A stretch of DNA of 64,000 bases from NCBI GenBank assembly GCA_903832005.1, contig CAIKZO010000075.1:26823-90822 (forward strand), given 5' to 3'. Origin of the DNA: Enhydrobacter aerosaccus. GTDB lineage: Bacteria; Pseudomonadota; Alphaproteobacteria; Reyranellales; Reyranellaceae. Of this stretch, positions 53,272 through 62,103 are shown piece by piece (the first letter of the stretch is position 1; every line of letters starts with the position of its first letter). The translations under genes and the position numbers were made by a program. The notes under the pieces are model-generated. The model was given only the letters and a program-made list of their open reading frames with translations. It was not told the DNA's origin and ran no database searches.

Positions 53272-54255
53272 CTATTCGACGGTTGCACCCGAGGTGACGA
53301 CGACACGTTTCCAATGCTGCGTTTCTTCCGAGATCCGGCTCGAGAATTCCGCCGGCGTGCCGCCCAGCACGACGAAGCCGAGCTCCGTGATGCGGTCGGC
53401 GATTTCCTTGCGGCGCAGGATCGAGTTGATCGCGTCGGCGAGCGTCTGGATGACGGGCGGCGGTGTCTTCGCGGGCGCCACCATGCCGACCCAGACCGAC
53501 GACTCGAATGTCATGAAGCCGCTGTCCTCGAGGCTCGGTACATCGGACAGGAAGCTCGACCGCTTCTTGGTCGTAATGGCGAGCGCGCGGAGCTTGCCGG
53601 ACCGCACCTGCGGCAAGGCGCCAGAGAGGTCGGCGATGCCGGCGGGCACCTGGCCGGACACGATGTCGGCGATCTGTGGCGCGTTGCCCTTGTAGGGCAC
53701 GTGCAGCATCTGGATGCCGGCGGCGAGCTTGAACATCTCGCCCGTGAGATGGGACACCGAGCCACTGCCGCCCGAGGCCAGGGCCATCCCGGGCTTGGCC
53801 TTCGCCCAGGCGACGAACTCCTTCACCGACGTGACCGGTACTTCTGGATTCACCAGCAGCAGGTTGGGCACCTCGGCCACGCGCACGATCGGCTGAAAGT
53901 CGCGCGCCGGATCGAAGGTGAGGTTGTTATAGATGCTGGGCGCGATCGTCATGATGCTGGTGTTGGTGAACAGCAGCGTGTAGCCGTCGGGATCCGATTT
54001 CGCGACGAAGCCGCCTGCCAGGTTGCCGTTGGCGCCGGCCTTGTTCTCCACCAGCACGGTCTGGCCCAGCAACGACGTGAGCTGCTCCGCCAGGATGCGC
54101 GCCACGACGTCGGTGCCGCCGCCCGGAGCGAACGGCACGATGACCTTGATCGGTTTGGTGGGGTAAGCCTGCGCCCTGAGGGATGCGGGCAAGAGGGTAA
54201 GCACCAAGGCGAGGATGCTGAAACGACGGCGAGGGAGGGAACGTGCCGGCGCCAT
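53272..54255 (-). CDS. TctC/Bug-family binding protein (2)
   Basis: A 327-residue periplasmic binding protein. Signal peptide about 1-27 (LPRRRFSILALVLTLLPASLRAQA, shortened here to RRRFSILALVLTLLPAS). Landmarks: YPTKPIKVIVPFAPGGGTDV, VLVENKAGANGNLAGGFVAK and DPDGYTLLFTN. The start at 54255 follows GGAGGG; longer readings lie over the dioxygenase gene. It starts 8 bases after the dioxygenase stop, so the two share a transcript and probably a substrate. It has no partner permease nearby. Confidence 0.92.
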   Translation of the reverse strand: MAPARSLPRRRFSILALVLTLLPASLRAQAYPTKPIKVIVPFAPGGGTDVVARILAEQLTSLLGQTVLVENKAGANGNLAGGFVAKSDPDGYTLLFTNTSIMTIAPSIYNNLTFDPARDFQPIVRVAEVPNLLLVNPEVPVTSVKEFVAWAKAKPGMALASGGSGSVSHLTGEMFKLAAGIQMLHVPYKGNAPQIADIVSGQVPAGIADLSGALPQVRSGKLRALAITTKKRSSFLSDVPSLEDSGFMTFESSVWVGMVAPAKTPPPVIQTLADAINSILRRKEIADRITELGFVVLGGTPAEFSSRISEETQHWKRVVVTSGATVE

Positions 54256-54263
54256 GATCCCTC

Positions 54264-55124
54264 CTATTGCGGCTGATAGAGGTAGCCGGAGGGTTCGCCC
54301 TTGAGGGTCGTGCGATGCATGTGCCGCGTCTTGGTCATGTCGTAGCGGACGGCGAGATGCATCGCGCAGCGATTGTCCCACATGACGATGTCGTGCTGCG
54401 ACCAGCGGTGGCGATAGATGAACTCGGGCTGCACCGCGTGCTCGAACAGGAAGCCCAGGATCGCGGCACTTTCCTCGTCGGTCATGCCGACGATGTGCGT
54501 CGTCTGGCCTTCGCTGACATAGAGTGCCTTGCGGCCGGTCTCCGGATGGGTCCGCACCACCGGCTGCGCGACCAGCGGATTGATCTTGCGCAGTTCCGCC
54601 AGGACCTCGGGGTCACGCTTGCGCGCATCCTTGGTGTTGGTGCTGTCATGGACCGCCCAGAGATCCTCCAGCATCTTCTTCATGACCTCGGAGAGGGCGT
54701 CGTAGGCCATGTACATGTTGGTGAACATCGTATCGCCGCCCACATCCGGCAGTTCCAGGCAATGCAGCAGCGACCCGGTCGCGGGCCGTAGCGAGAACGA
54801 GGTATCGGAATGCCACTGGCGGCCCTGGTTGCGGGTTTGCGAGGGCTGGCCCTTCTGCGGCTTGTTCGAGATCAGCATGATCTCGGGATGGTCGGGGTGG
54901 CGGAAGCGCGGCCCGAAGCTCACCGGGTCGATCTCGCCGAACTGGCGGCTGAAGGCGATGTGGCGCTCGGGCGCCACGTCCTGGCCCGGGAACACCAGCA
55001 CCTGGTGTTGCAGCCACGCCTTGCGCACGTCGGCGATCGTCGGCGCGGGAACATCCTCGTTGAGGTCGATTCCGGTCACTTCGGCCCCAAGACCGTGCGC
55101 CAGGCGTTTGACCTGCAAGGACAT
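54264..55124 (-). CDS. TauD/TfdA-family Fe(II)/2-oxoglutarate dioxygenase
   Basis: A 286-residue dioxygenase. The iron motif HxD is His105-Asp107 in RQWHSDTSFSLRPATGSLLH; the distal His and 2-oxoglutarate-binding Arg are in MHRTTLKGEPSGY. GFLFEHAVQPEFIYRHRW and NRCAMHLAV are also conserved. It hydroxylates or cleaves a sulfonate, phenoxyacetate or similar. The start at 55124 follows GGGAG. It is divergent from a LysR gene (107-base gap), which probably controls this gene and the TctC gene behind it. Confidence 0.9.
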   Translation of the reverse strand: MSLQVKRLAHGLGAEVTGIDLNEDVPAPTIADVRKAWLQHQVLVFPGQDVAPERHIAFSRQFGEIDPVSFGPRFRHPDHPEIMLISNKPQKGQPSQTRNQGRQWHSDTSFSLRPATGSLLHCLELPDVGGDTMFTNMYMAYDALSEVMKKMLEDLWAVHDSTNTKDARKRDPEVLAELRKINPLVAQPVVRTHPETGRKALYVSEGQTTHIVGMTDEESAAILGFLFEHAVQPEFIYRHRWSQHDIVMWDNRCAMHLAVRYDMTKTRHMHRTTLKGEPSGYLYQPQ

Positions 55125-55211
55125 TGTTGGAACTCCCGAACACGAAAACAAATGCTACCGGACGTTGCCAAGGCAAGAGAAGTTCGTCCAATATCATTGC
55201 GGGCAGAATCT

Positions 55212-55228
55212 AATACCCGGAAGGTATT
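55212..55228. promoter_or_regulatory. LysR-type operator-like inverted repeat
   Basis: AATACC (55212-55217), five bases, GGTATT (55223-55228), in the divergent gap between the dioxygenase and LysR genes. It ends 3 bases before the LysR ATG and includes the GGAAGG ribosome binding area, so it could serve autorepression. Confidence 0.5.
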
Positions 55229-55231
55229 GAG

Positions 55232-56143
55232 ATGGATTTGCGAACCTTGCGTTACTTCTGTGCGCTGGTGCAGGAAGGCCACTTCGGCCGCGCCGCCGCC
55301 AAACTAGGCATCGCCCAGCCCCCGCTCAGCCGGCAGATACAGAACCTCGAACAGGAACTCGACGTCGCCTTATTGCATCGCATCAAGAAGCGGTTCGAGG
55401 TCACGCCGGCCGGCCTCCTGCTCTACGAACGGGCGCGCCGACTGCTGGACGGCGCCGACCAGGCACAAACCGATGTTCGCCGGGCCGGCGCGGGAGACCT
55501 CGGCCGGCTGAGCCTGGGCTTCGTCCATTCGACCGCCTTCACCATCCTGCCCGGGATCATCAGCCGCTTCCGCCGGGCCTATCCGGACGTCGAGCTGGAG
55601 CTGCGCGAGATGCTGCACAACAATCTCGTGCCCGCGCTCGAGAGCGGCAGCGTCGATGCGGGCCTCCTGCGGCCTCCCATCAACAGCCGGCTGCTCCAGG
55701 TATCGACCCTGATCCGGGAACCCTTTCTCGTCCTGGTGCCGGTGAGCCATCGGCTGGCGGGCCGCAAGAGCGTCAACCTGAAGCAACTGGCCGACGAGCC
55801 GTTCGTGTTGTTTTCCCGGGCGGGATCGCCCCTGATCCATTCGAGGGTCGTCGAGATGTGCCTGCGCGCTGGCTTCACGCCGTCGACGGTCCAGTATGCC
55901 GACCAAATCCATACGGTCGCGGGATTTGTCGGTGCCGGCATGGGCGTAGGGATCGCACCGGCAACTGTCGCGAGCTTTAACTTTACCGGCCTGAAGTGTC
56001 TCCAGATCACCGACAGGCCGGCGGCGCTGCCCATGGCGCTCGCATGGCGGACAGGCAATGCATCCATGCTGCTGCGCAACCTCACACGCATCGCCCGTAC
56101 GGCGGCGAACGCCTGGTCCCCGGCGGAACCGCCAAAGCCCTGA
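55232..56143 (+). CDS. LysR-family regulator
   Basis: A 303-residue LysR regulator. MDLRTLRYFCALVQEGHFGR, AAAKLGIAQPPLSRQIQNLE is the helix-turn-helix, and FEVTPAGLLLYERARRLL the linker. The TctC-dioxygenase operon is divergent. Regulators in this arrangement usually activate the divergent operon on binding its substrate. FVGAGMGVGIAPATV is typical of the effector domain. Confidence 0.93.
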   Translation: MDLRTLRYFCALVQEGHFGRAAAKLGIAQPPLSRQIQNLEQELDVALLHRIKKRFEVTPAGLLLYERARRLLDGADQAQTDVRRAGAGDLGRLSLGFVHSTAFTILPGIISRFRRAYPDVELELREMLHNNLVPALESGSVDAGLLRPPINSRLLQVSTLIREPFLVLVPVSHRLAGRKSVNLKQLADEPFVLFSRAGSPLIHSRVVEMCLRAGFTPSTVQYADQIHTVAGFVGAGMGVGIAPATVASFNFTGLKCLQITDRPAALPMALAWRTGNASMLLRNLTRIARTAANAWSPAEPPKP

Positions 56144-56257
56144 ACTCCTGTGCGTTTTGGGTTTTAAGCTATTTGCTTTTCACAGGTGCGCGCGGGACGA
56201 ATCGAGGTGTAGATCAACTGGAGGTAGTGGTCAGGCTAGGCTGGGGAATTTCTGCGT

Positions 56258-56971
56258 ATGGGCTTGGATGTGTATGTCGGGCCGCTCACGCGCTACTACA
56301 GCGGCGACTGGGAGAACGTCGCCGAACGCGCCCAGCGGACGCGCTCGGCGCGTCCACGGTCGATGGCGGGACGGGCTGGAGCGGGATCGCAGGATCTCGA
56401 GCGCGCCCGCTTGGCGGTCCTGGCCTGGCGCAGCGCGCTCAGCGCCTCGCTCGGCGCCAGCACCTCGGTGACCGCACCGCTCGATTGGGAAGAGTCCGAC
56501 ACCGCGCCGTACTACACCGGTCGTCCGGGCTGGAACGGCTTCGGCTCGCTGGTGCTGTGGGCGGCCTACGCCGAGCATCCGGCGCTGCGCGTGCCGGCCA
56601 CCTTGCCGGAAGAATGGGACAACGATCCGGCGCTGGTGCGCTCGAACGCCGAGAGCTTCCGCTCACGCTACTCGCATCTCGTACGCAACGTTGAACTGTG
56701 GCTGCCGGTCGCCTTCGAGATCACCTTCGAGGGCGAGGGCGTCGATCGCCGGCGCATCGTCGTCGGCTCCTCGGCGACGCTCGCCTGCCAGCTCGCCGCT
56801 CTCAATGCCGCGACCTGGAAGGCACAGCCGGCGGAAGTCGTCACCTGGGCGCGCCGCGAACCCGACGGCGAGGCGGCCCTGGAACTGCGTGCGCGATACG
56901 CCTTCGCGCTCATGGCCGATCTTGCCGCCAAGGCGGTCGACCAGCGCCTGCCGATGAAGCTCGATTTCTGA
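56258..56971 (+). CDS. Conserved hypothetical protein
   Basis: A 237-residue soluble protein, MGLDVYVGPLTRYYSGDWEN onward. I recognise the start as a recurring hypothetical-protein family, but know no function. There is no signal peptide or membrane segment. Trp, Tyr and acidic residues are common (WEESDTAPYYTGRPGWNGF). The 114-base gap upstream includes CCTGTG...CACAGG at 56146-56190, possibly an operator. A strong bidirectional terminator follows. Confidence 0.75.
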   Translation: MGLDVYVGPLTRYYSGDWENVAERAQRTRSARPRSMAGRAGAGSQDLERARLAVLAWRSALSASLGASTSVTAPLDWEESDTAPYYTGRPGWNGFGSLVLWAAYAEHPALRVPATLPEEWDNDPALVRSNAESFRSRYSHLVRNVELWLPVAFEITFEGEGVDRRRIVVGSSATLACQLAALNAATWKAQPAEVVTWARREPDGEAALELRARYAFALMADLAAKAVDQRLPMKLDF

Positions 56972-56979
56972 AAACGAAA

Positions 56980-57005
56980 ACGCCCCCTCCATACGGAGGG
57001 GGCGT
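56980..57005. terminator. Bidirectional terminator
   Basis: Stem ACGCCCCCTCC (56980-56990) with GGAGGGGGCGT (56995-57005), loop ATAC, flanked by AAAA on the left and TCTT on the right. It lies between convergent genes ending at 56971 and 57026. Confidence 0.85.
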
Positions 57006-57025
57006 CTTCAGTCAGTGCCTTTTGA

Positions 57026-57472
57026 TTAGTACGTGGCCGGCGGTGCCGCTGGCGGTTCCTTGGACGGCGGCTGGTTGCGGCGCTCGTTCATGAACTGGTC
57101 GAACTCCGCGCGATCCTTGGCCGAGCGCAGCCGGTCGAGATAGTCGTGGAACTCGCGCTGCTCGTCGTCGAGCTTGCGCAGCGTTTCCTCGCGATACTCG
57201 TCGAAGGCCACGTTGCCCGACCCACGACGGCCGCCCCAGCGCGCGCTGCGCTTCCAGGCGCGCCATTCCTCGCGCGCGGCGTGACGGGCATCGCGACCCT
57301 CGGGGCCGCTCCAATAACCGTAACGGCGATGACCACAGAACATGCGTCCACTCCATTTCAGGTAGATGAGAAGAGCCAGGCCAACCGGCCAGAACACGAT
57401 GAAACCCACGACCACCAGAGCAATCCAGGCGGGGCGGGGAATGTCGTCCAGTCTTTCCAAAAGGCCGCCCAT
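57026..57472 (-). CDS. DUF2852 membrane-anchored protein
   Basis: A 148-residue protein. One membrane segment is at about 17-37 (WIALVVVGFIVFWPVGLALL). The charged cytosolic region with NVAFDEYREETLRKLDDEQREF and FDQFMNERR is the DUF2852 signature, restricted largely to alphaproteobacteria. Function unknown. An ATGTTAA-N5-TTTACAT site lies 22 bases upstream of the start and recurs before the TetR gene, so TetR control is likely. Confidence 0.88.
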   Translation of the reverse strand: MGGLLERLDDIPRPAWIALVVVGFIVFWPVGLALLIYLKWSGRMFCGHRRYGYWSGPEGRDARHAAREEWRAWKRSARWGGRRGSGNVAFDEYREETLRKLDDEQREFHDYLDRLRSAKDRAEFDQFMNERRNQPPSKEPPAAPPATY

Positions 57473-57493
57473 GCTGGGCCTCCCAATATGTAA

Positions 57494-57512
57494 ATGTTAA
57501 CGACATTTACAT
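57494..57512 (-). promoter_or_regulatory. TetR operator O1 (DUF2852 promoter)
   Basis: ATGTTAA (57494-57500), CGACA, TTTACAT (57506-57512). It is part of a longer dyad ATGTAAATG-N7-CATTTACAT (57488-57512). The same 14 fixed bases with the same spacing occur at 58190-58208 before the TetR gene. Confidence 0.7.
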
Positions 57513-57555
57513 TGGGTGTTCGACCGGAGGGAGTCAAGGGGCCGCCAACGGCTTT

Positions 57556-58191
57556 CTAGGCTTTTTGCGGAAAACCCAGTCCCTGGAGATAGATCAGCAT
57601 GGCCGATTCGAGCAGTTCCTCGGCGGTCATCGGCAGGGTGCGCCGGCCCGCGTCGCCGCGGCCGAACAGCGAAGCGATGCCGTGCGATAGCGACCAGACG
57701 TGCAGGCTCATCATCAGCGCGGGCGGCCGCGTGCCGGCGGGCAGCAGCGCCGTCAACTGCTCGGCCGCGGTGCGCAGGATGCCGAAGGCGCGATCCGACG
57801 TTGCGCGCATTTCGGGATTGGCATCGGGCGGCAGGCCCGCTTCGAACATAGCGGCGTAATAAGCGGGTTCGGCACGGGCGAAGGCGAGGTAGGCGCGGCC
57901 GACATTGTGGAAGGCGATCAGGGGATCGGGCCTGCCGTTGGCCCAGCCGGTCGCGAGCATCGCTTCGAAGCGGCCGAAGCCTTCGCGCGCCACGTCGGCC
58001 AATAGCGCTTCGCGATCTCGGAAATGGCGATAGGGCGCCGCCGGGCTGACGCCGGCCGAACGCGCGGCATCGGCGAAGGTGAAGCCGGCTGGCCCCTTCT
58101 CCTTGATCAACTCGCGGGCCGCCTGAATCAGCGCTTCTTTCAGGTTGCCGTGGTGGTACGCACCCTCGCGGGCGCGTGTTTTCCAGCTCAT
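57556..58191 (-). CDS. TetR-family regulator
   Basis: A 211-residue TetR/AcrR regulator. YHHGNLKEALIQAARELIKE, GFTFADAARSAGVSPAAPYR, HFRDREALLADVA is the helix-turn-helix region. The C-terminal domain with SLHVWSLSHGIASLFGRGD is of the WHG/TetR_C_33 kind. The ligand is unknown. It probably represses itself and the DUF2852 gene through the shared site ATGTTAA-N5-TTTACAT. Confidence 0.92.
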   Translation of the reverse strand: MSWKTRAREGAYHHGNLKEALIQAARELIKEKGPAGFTFADAARSAGVSPAAPYRHFRDREALLADVAREGFGRFEAMLATGWANGRPDPLIAFHNVGRAYLAFARAEPAYYAAMFEAGLPPDANPEMRATSDRAFGILRTAAEQLTALLPAGTRPPALMMSLHVWSLSHGIASLFGRGDAGRRTLPMTAEELLESAMLIYLQGLGFPQKA

Positions 58192-58208
58192 GTTAAGGGA
58201 GTTTACAT
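58190..58208 (-). promoter_or_regulatory. TetR operator O2 (autoregulation)
   Basis: ATGTTAA (58190-58196), GGGAG, TTTACAT (58202-58208). It touches the start codon of the TetR gene at 58191, so binding would block its expression. Identical spacing to O1. Confidence 0.68.
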
Positions 58209-58260
58209 TAGGGAGGCGTGAAACGCATCCCGTCCGCTCGCGCCCAAAACGCGCTGAAGC

Positions 58261-58443
58261 TTAGGGGGCGAGGTTGGGCTTCGGCAGGCTGGTGGGAACG
58301 ATCTCGATGACCGTGTAACCCATGCGCTCCAGCGCGACCGCCTGATCTTCGGCCTCTTTCAAGGTCGAATAGGTGACGCTGATGCGTTTGCCGGCGGGCT
58401 TCTCCACCCAGACCATGTGCTTGCCGATGATGTCTTTTGCCAT
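58261..58443 (-). CDS. Small conserved protein, 60 residues
   Basis: MAKDIIGKHMVWVEKPAGKR, then a mixed alpha/beta pattern (TYSTLKEAEDQAVALERMGY, TVIEIVP). I know no name. The ATG at 58443 was chosen over one at 58479 because the extra 12 residues look non-coding; a strong ribosome binding site is missing. It is in a gap between MATE and TetR genes on the same strand. Codon pattern is GC-rich and looks coding. Confidence 0.6.
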   Translation of the reverse strand: MAKDIIGKHMVWVEKPAGKRISVTYSTLKEAEDQAVALERMGYTVIEIVPTSLPKPNLAP

Positions 58444-58509
58444 GCGGGAGCTTATGGGCCATCGGACGGCAAACTGCACGTCCTCTTATTTGCCTCCGTC
58501 AGCGCGCCC

Positions 58510-59922
58510 CTAGTGGATACCCTCGTCCTCGAGGATCTCCTCGGTCACCTTGATCTCTTCCTTGTTGATCAGGCGCTTCTTGCGCCAGCCACCGTGCGCA
58601 TAGACGGCCCCTGTGACCAAGGCAGTGGTCACGTTGGCGATCGGCATCGCCCAATAGATGCCCTCGGCGCCGAGCGACGTGTGCTTGGACAGCACATAGG
58701 CCAGCGGCAACTGCAGCAGCCACTGCGAGGAGATCGTCAGCGTCATGTTGACGACCATGTTGCCCGAGGCACGGAACACGCCGGCGAAGGCGAACTGCGC
58801 ACCGATGAAACCCCACGACAGGCACATGATGCGCAGGAACAGCGAGCCTTCGCGGATCACCTCAGCGTCGCGCGGCACGAAGAACGCGACCAACTGCGTC
58901 GAGAACAGGAAGACCACCATGCCCAACAGGGTAAGGCTGCCGAAGCCCAGCAGGGCGCCCAGCCGGCCGATACTGGCGGCACGCGCGACGTTGCCCGCGC
59001 CGATGTTCTGGCCCGCCAGCGCCGACACCGCCATGGAGAGACCCATTGCCGGGATGATGATCACCTGCAGGATGTTGCCGCCCACGCCGTAGGCCGCGAG
59101 CGAGAGCGTGCCGAAGCTGGTGACCACGAAGGTCATCACCATCAGCCCGAGCGCGCGCGCCGACAGTTCGATCGAGGCCGGGAGGCCAAGGAAGAAGGCG
59201 CGCTTGATGTGCTTCGGGTCCGGAATGAAGTCGGACCGCCGCACGTGGATGCCGTGGAAGCCCATCCGCAGGATCGCGATGCCAATGGCCGCGGCGATGC
59301 TTTGGCAAGCCAGCGTGGTGATCGCGGCCCCCATCACGCCGTAGCCCGGGATCGGCCCCCAGCCGAAGATCATCACCGGATTCAGCGCGAAGTTCAGGAC
59401 GACCGTGCCGGCCACGATCAGCACCGGCACGTTGGGTCGGCCGATCGAGCGCATGATCGAGTTGAAGACGAAGAAGGTGAAGTTGAACACCAGGCTGACG
59501 AACGACACGCGCATGAAGCCGAGCGCGCCTGCATAGACGTCCGGCGCCACGCCCATCACCCGCAGCAGCGACGGCGCCAGGAAATATCCCGCGACGCCCA
59601 GCACGGCTGCCGACAGGATCACCATCAGCAGGGTCTGGCCCGCGATGTGGCCCACCATCTCCCGGTTTCCGGCGCCGACATACTGCGCGATCAGGGTCGA
59701 TCCCGCGATCGACAGGCCCGCGCCCACCGCGAACATCAGGAACATCACGGGGAATGAAATCGACACGGCCGCGACCGCAGCGCCGCCCAGCCGCCCGACC
59801 CAGAAGGCATCGATCAACTGGTAGGCCGATTGCAGGACGTTCGCGGCGACGATGGGGATGGCCAAGGTCAGGAGCGAGCGGAAGATCGGTCCTTCGAGGA
59901 GTCTGTTCTTGGGAGGGGTCAC
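58510..59922 (-). CDS. MATE-family multidrug/toxin exporter
   Basis: A 470-residue membrane protein with about twelve segments in two halves: AIPIVAANVLQSAYQLIDAFWVGRLG begins the first (given here in part: AIPIVAANVLQSAYQLIDAF) and LGLPASIELSARALGLMVM the second. GQNIGAGNVARA is a recurring MATE loop. It exports drugs or metabolites using Na+ or H+. It ends with a charged cytosolic tail (EEIKVTEEILEDEG). Monocistronic; upstream gene is DUF1003. Confidence 0.92.
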   Translation of the reverse strand: MTPPKNRLLEGPIFRSLLTLAIPIVAANVLQSAYQLIDAFWVGRLGGAAVAAVSISFPVMFLMFAVGAGLSIAGSTLIAQYVGAGNREMVGHIAGQTLLMVILSAAVLGVAGYFLAPSLLRVMGVAPDVYAGALGFMRVSFVSLVFNFTFFVFNSIMRSIGRPNVPVLIVAGTVVLNFALNPVMIFGWGPIPGYGVMGAAITTLACQSIAAAIGIAILRMGFHGIHVRRSDFIPDPKHIKRAFFLGLPASIELSARALGLMVMTFVVTSFGTLSLAAYGVGGNILQVIIIPAMGLSMAVSALAGQNIGAGNVARAASIGRLGALLGFGSLTLLGMVVFLFSTQLVAFFVPRDAEVIREGSLFLRIMCLSWGFIGAQFAFAGVFRASGNMVVNMTLTISSQWLLQLPLAYVLSKHTSLGAEGIYWAMPIANVTTALVTGAVYAHGGWRKKRLINKEEIKVTEEILEDEGIH

Positions 59923-59967
59923 GTTTTTTATATGGGGGCAAAGAAGGGAGGAGGGAAGACCCTCTGG

Positions 59968-60498
59968 TCACCCGCCGGCGCGCGAGCCGATCTCCTCGTG
60001 CGTGTCCTTGATGGCGGTCAGCATTTCGCTGGGATTGACGCGCTCGGCCATTTGTCTGGCTTCGTGATCGACCCGATCCTTCAGTTCGGGGCTGTCGCGG
60101 CGCAATTCCTCGAGCAGCTCAATCACCTTGGCGACCTTGCGCTCGGTCACGCTCGCCAGCTCCAGGGTCATCTGCTCGCGCAGCGAGGCAAGCTGGTCGG
60201 CGCGCCGCTGCGTCGAGAGGATGAGGACGCCCATGATCAGGCTGAGGAAGGTCAGGCTCTCGAACAGCCAGGGAAAGGGCGGGGCATCGACGATGGCGAA
60301 GCCAAGGCCGGCCGCCAGCAGATTGACCGCGATCCAAAAGAGCACGCCGCAGATGACGGTCGCCAGCATGGCCGGTCGGGCCAGCCGTGCCGTCCAACTG
60401 TCGAGCAGCCTCTCCACCGGCGTGCGCTTCAGCGCATGGTCGGCATGGAGGCGCGCGACCGCGTCGACCGTCTCGGCGATATGCGTCGGAACAGGCAT
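59968..60498 (-). CDS. DUF1003 membrane protein
   Basis: A 176-residue protein. Two membrane segments at about 44-66 and 73-95 (FPWLFESLTFLSLIMGVLIL is the second) followed by the DUF1003 signature STQRRADQLASLREQ and a helical tail. Function unknown; family members are inner-membrane proteins. The ATG at 60498 was chosen as the first well-placed start; a reading extended to 61476 is antisense to the LLM gene. It is divergent from that gene with a 135-base gap. Confidence 0.87.
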   Translation of the reverse strand: MPVPTHIAETVDAVARLHADHALKRTPVERLLDSWTARLARPAMLATVICGVLFWIAVNLLAAGLGFAIVDAPPFPWLFESLTFLSLIMGVLILSTQRRADQLASLREQMTLELASVTERKVAKVIELLEELRRDSPELKDRVDHEARQMAERVNPSEMLTAIKDTHEEIGSRAGG

Positions 60499-60633
60499 GG
60501 ATTCTCGCTTGGGCAGTAACTGAAGGTGGCGAAGACGAACGTCCCGGTGCGAGGGCGGTTCCGCAGCGGGTAACAGTTTGTGGCCGCGTTGTGCCGTCCG
60601 GTCGTGAAGACTGTGTGAAACGGGAGGAAGAAA

Positions 60634-61701
60634 ATGCAGCTCTGGAACACGGGCGTCGCTTCGGCGCGCGGTGCGGCGCGCCAAGCGCGCGAACTCGAGG
60701 AGGCCGGCTGGGACGGCATGCTGGTCGTCGATTCGCAGAACCTGTCGGGCGATCCCTATGTTGCGCTCGCCATGGCTGCCACCGTGACGACAAGACTGGG
60801 CCTCGGCACCGGCGTCACCAACTCGATCACGCGCCATGCCGCCGTGACCGCGACCTCGATCACCTCGGTCCATCGCATCTCCAATGGCCGCGCGGTGCTG
60901 GGCATCGGCCGCGGCGACAGCGCGCTTGCCCATCTTGGCCGCACCCCCGCGCGGTTGGCGCAGTTCGAGCGCTACCTGCAGCACCTGCAGACCTATCTCA
61001 AGGGAGAGTCGGTTTCCTTCTACGAGATCGACATTCCGAAGGAACACGCCCCGCCGGCGTCGGCGCTCGAACTGCACGACGCGCCACCCGCCAGCCGGAT
61101 CGGCTGGATCGCCGGCGCGCCGCCGGTGCCGGTCGAGGTCGCGGCGAGCGGTCCCAAGGTGATCGCGATGGCAGCCCTGCATGGTGACCGCGTGATGTTC
61201 ACCGTCGGCGCCGACGTCGAGCGGCTGCAGTGGGGCATCGAGTTGGCACGCAAGACGCGCCAGGAGGCGGGCCTCGATCCGGCGACGCTGAAGTTCGGCG
61301 CTTTCATCAACCTCGGCTGCCACACCGACATCGAGGCGGCGCGCAGCCTGGTGCGTGGCGGCCTCACGACCTACGCGCGCTTCTCGGTGATGCATGGCAA
61401 GGCCAACGGTCCGGTCACGGACAAGGATCGCGGCGTGCTGGAATCGCTGCGCCAGAACTACGATATGAAGCAGCACACCCGCGGTGACTCGCGTCAGGCC
61501 GGCATCCTGACCGACGACTTTATCGACCGGTTCGCGATCGTGGGTTCGCCCGACCGCTGCGTCGAGCGGCTGAAGTCATTGGAAAAGCTCGGCCTCGACA
61601 AGGTCGCGATCAGCGGCGGCATGCGAGGCGCGCCGGAAGAGCATATCCCGGTGGGCAAGGAACTGATGGTGAAGGAAGTCATTCCGGCGATGGGCCGGTA
61701 G
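60634..61701 (+). CDS. LLM-class flavin-dependent oxidoreductase
   Basis: A 355-residue luciferase-like TIM barrel. QARELEEAGWDGMLVVDSQN, LGLGTGVTNSITRHAAVTA and GRAVLGIGRGDSAL are typical of the F420- or FMN-dependent reductase branch (5,10-methylenetetrahydromethanopterin reductase-like). VGSPDRCVERLKSLEKLGLD is the conserved C-terminal helix. The substrate is unknown. The ATG follows GGGAGGAAG. A decayed copy of its last third lies at 63252-63563. Confidence 0.9.
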   Translation: MQLWNTGVASARGAARQARELEEAGWDGMLVVDSQNLSGDPYVALAMAATVTTRLGLGTGVTNSITRHAAVTATSITSVHRISNGRAVLGIGRGDSALAHLGRTPARLAQFERYLQHLQTYLKGESVSFYEIDIPKEHAPPASALELHDAPPASRIGWIAGAPPVPVEVAASGPKVIAMAALHGDRVMFTVGADVERLQWGIELARKTRQEAGLDPATLKFGAFINLGCHTDIEAARSLVRGGLTTYARFSVMHGKANGPVTDKDRGVLESLRQNYDMKQHTRGDSRQAGILTDDFIDRFAIVGSPDRCVERLKSLEKLGLDKVAISGGMRGAPEEHIPVGKELMVKEVIPAMGR

Positions 61702-61740
61702 CGGCCCCCGCGAGAGGGCGAGGGCCGCCGGGCGCTGACG

Positions 61741-62103
61741 CTATTCGCCGACGGCGCGGGTCTGCTGGGCCGACTTGTCCCAGAAGAGGCTGACCGATTC
61801 GAACTCGCACAGATCGACGCCGCCCCACTCGGACCCGTCGCCGTCGTTGTACTTCACCTTGATGTCGAACTTGCAGGCGCCGTTGCCGTGCGGAAAGGTG
61901 ATCTTCACCCGTTCGCCGTCGGCGAGGGCGCCGGTGCCCATGATGTCCTTGCCCCAGTTCTTGCTCGACGGCAGCGAGATATAGACTTCGTCGATCTGGT
62001 AGCCGGTCTTGTTCTTCAGCGTGAAGTCGGCGTCGTTGGCGAATGCGCCATTGGCTGCGAACAGAAGCACTGCCGTCATCGGAAGAAGTTTGGCAAAGTT
62101 CAT
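61741..62103 (-). CDS. Small exported protein, unrecognised
   Basis: A 120-residue protein. Signal peptide 1-22 (LLFAANGAFAND). The mature part DFTLKNKTGYQIDEVYISLP and KITFPHGNGACKFDIKVKY resembles a small beta-sandwich; two Cys (in GACKF and DLCEF) could form a disulfide. Proteins of this kind are often found in alphaproteobacteria with no function assigned, sometimes with misleading enzyme names. It shares a 188-base divergent gap with the next gene. Confidence 0.8.
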   Translation of the reverse strand: MNFAKLLPMTAVLLFAANGAFANDADFTLKNKTGYQIDEVYISLPSSKNWGKDIMGTGALADGERVKITFPHGNGACKFDIKVKYNDGDGSEWGGVDLCEFESVSLFWDKSAQQTRAVGE

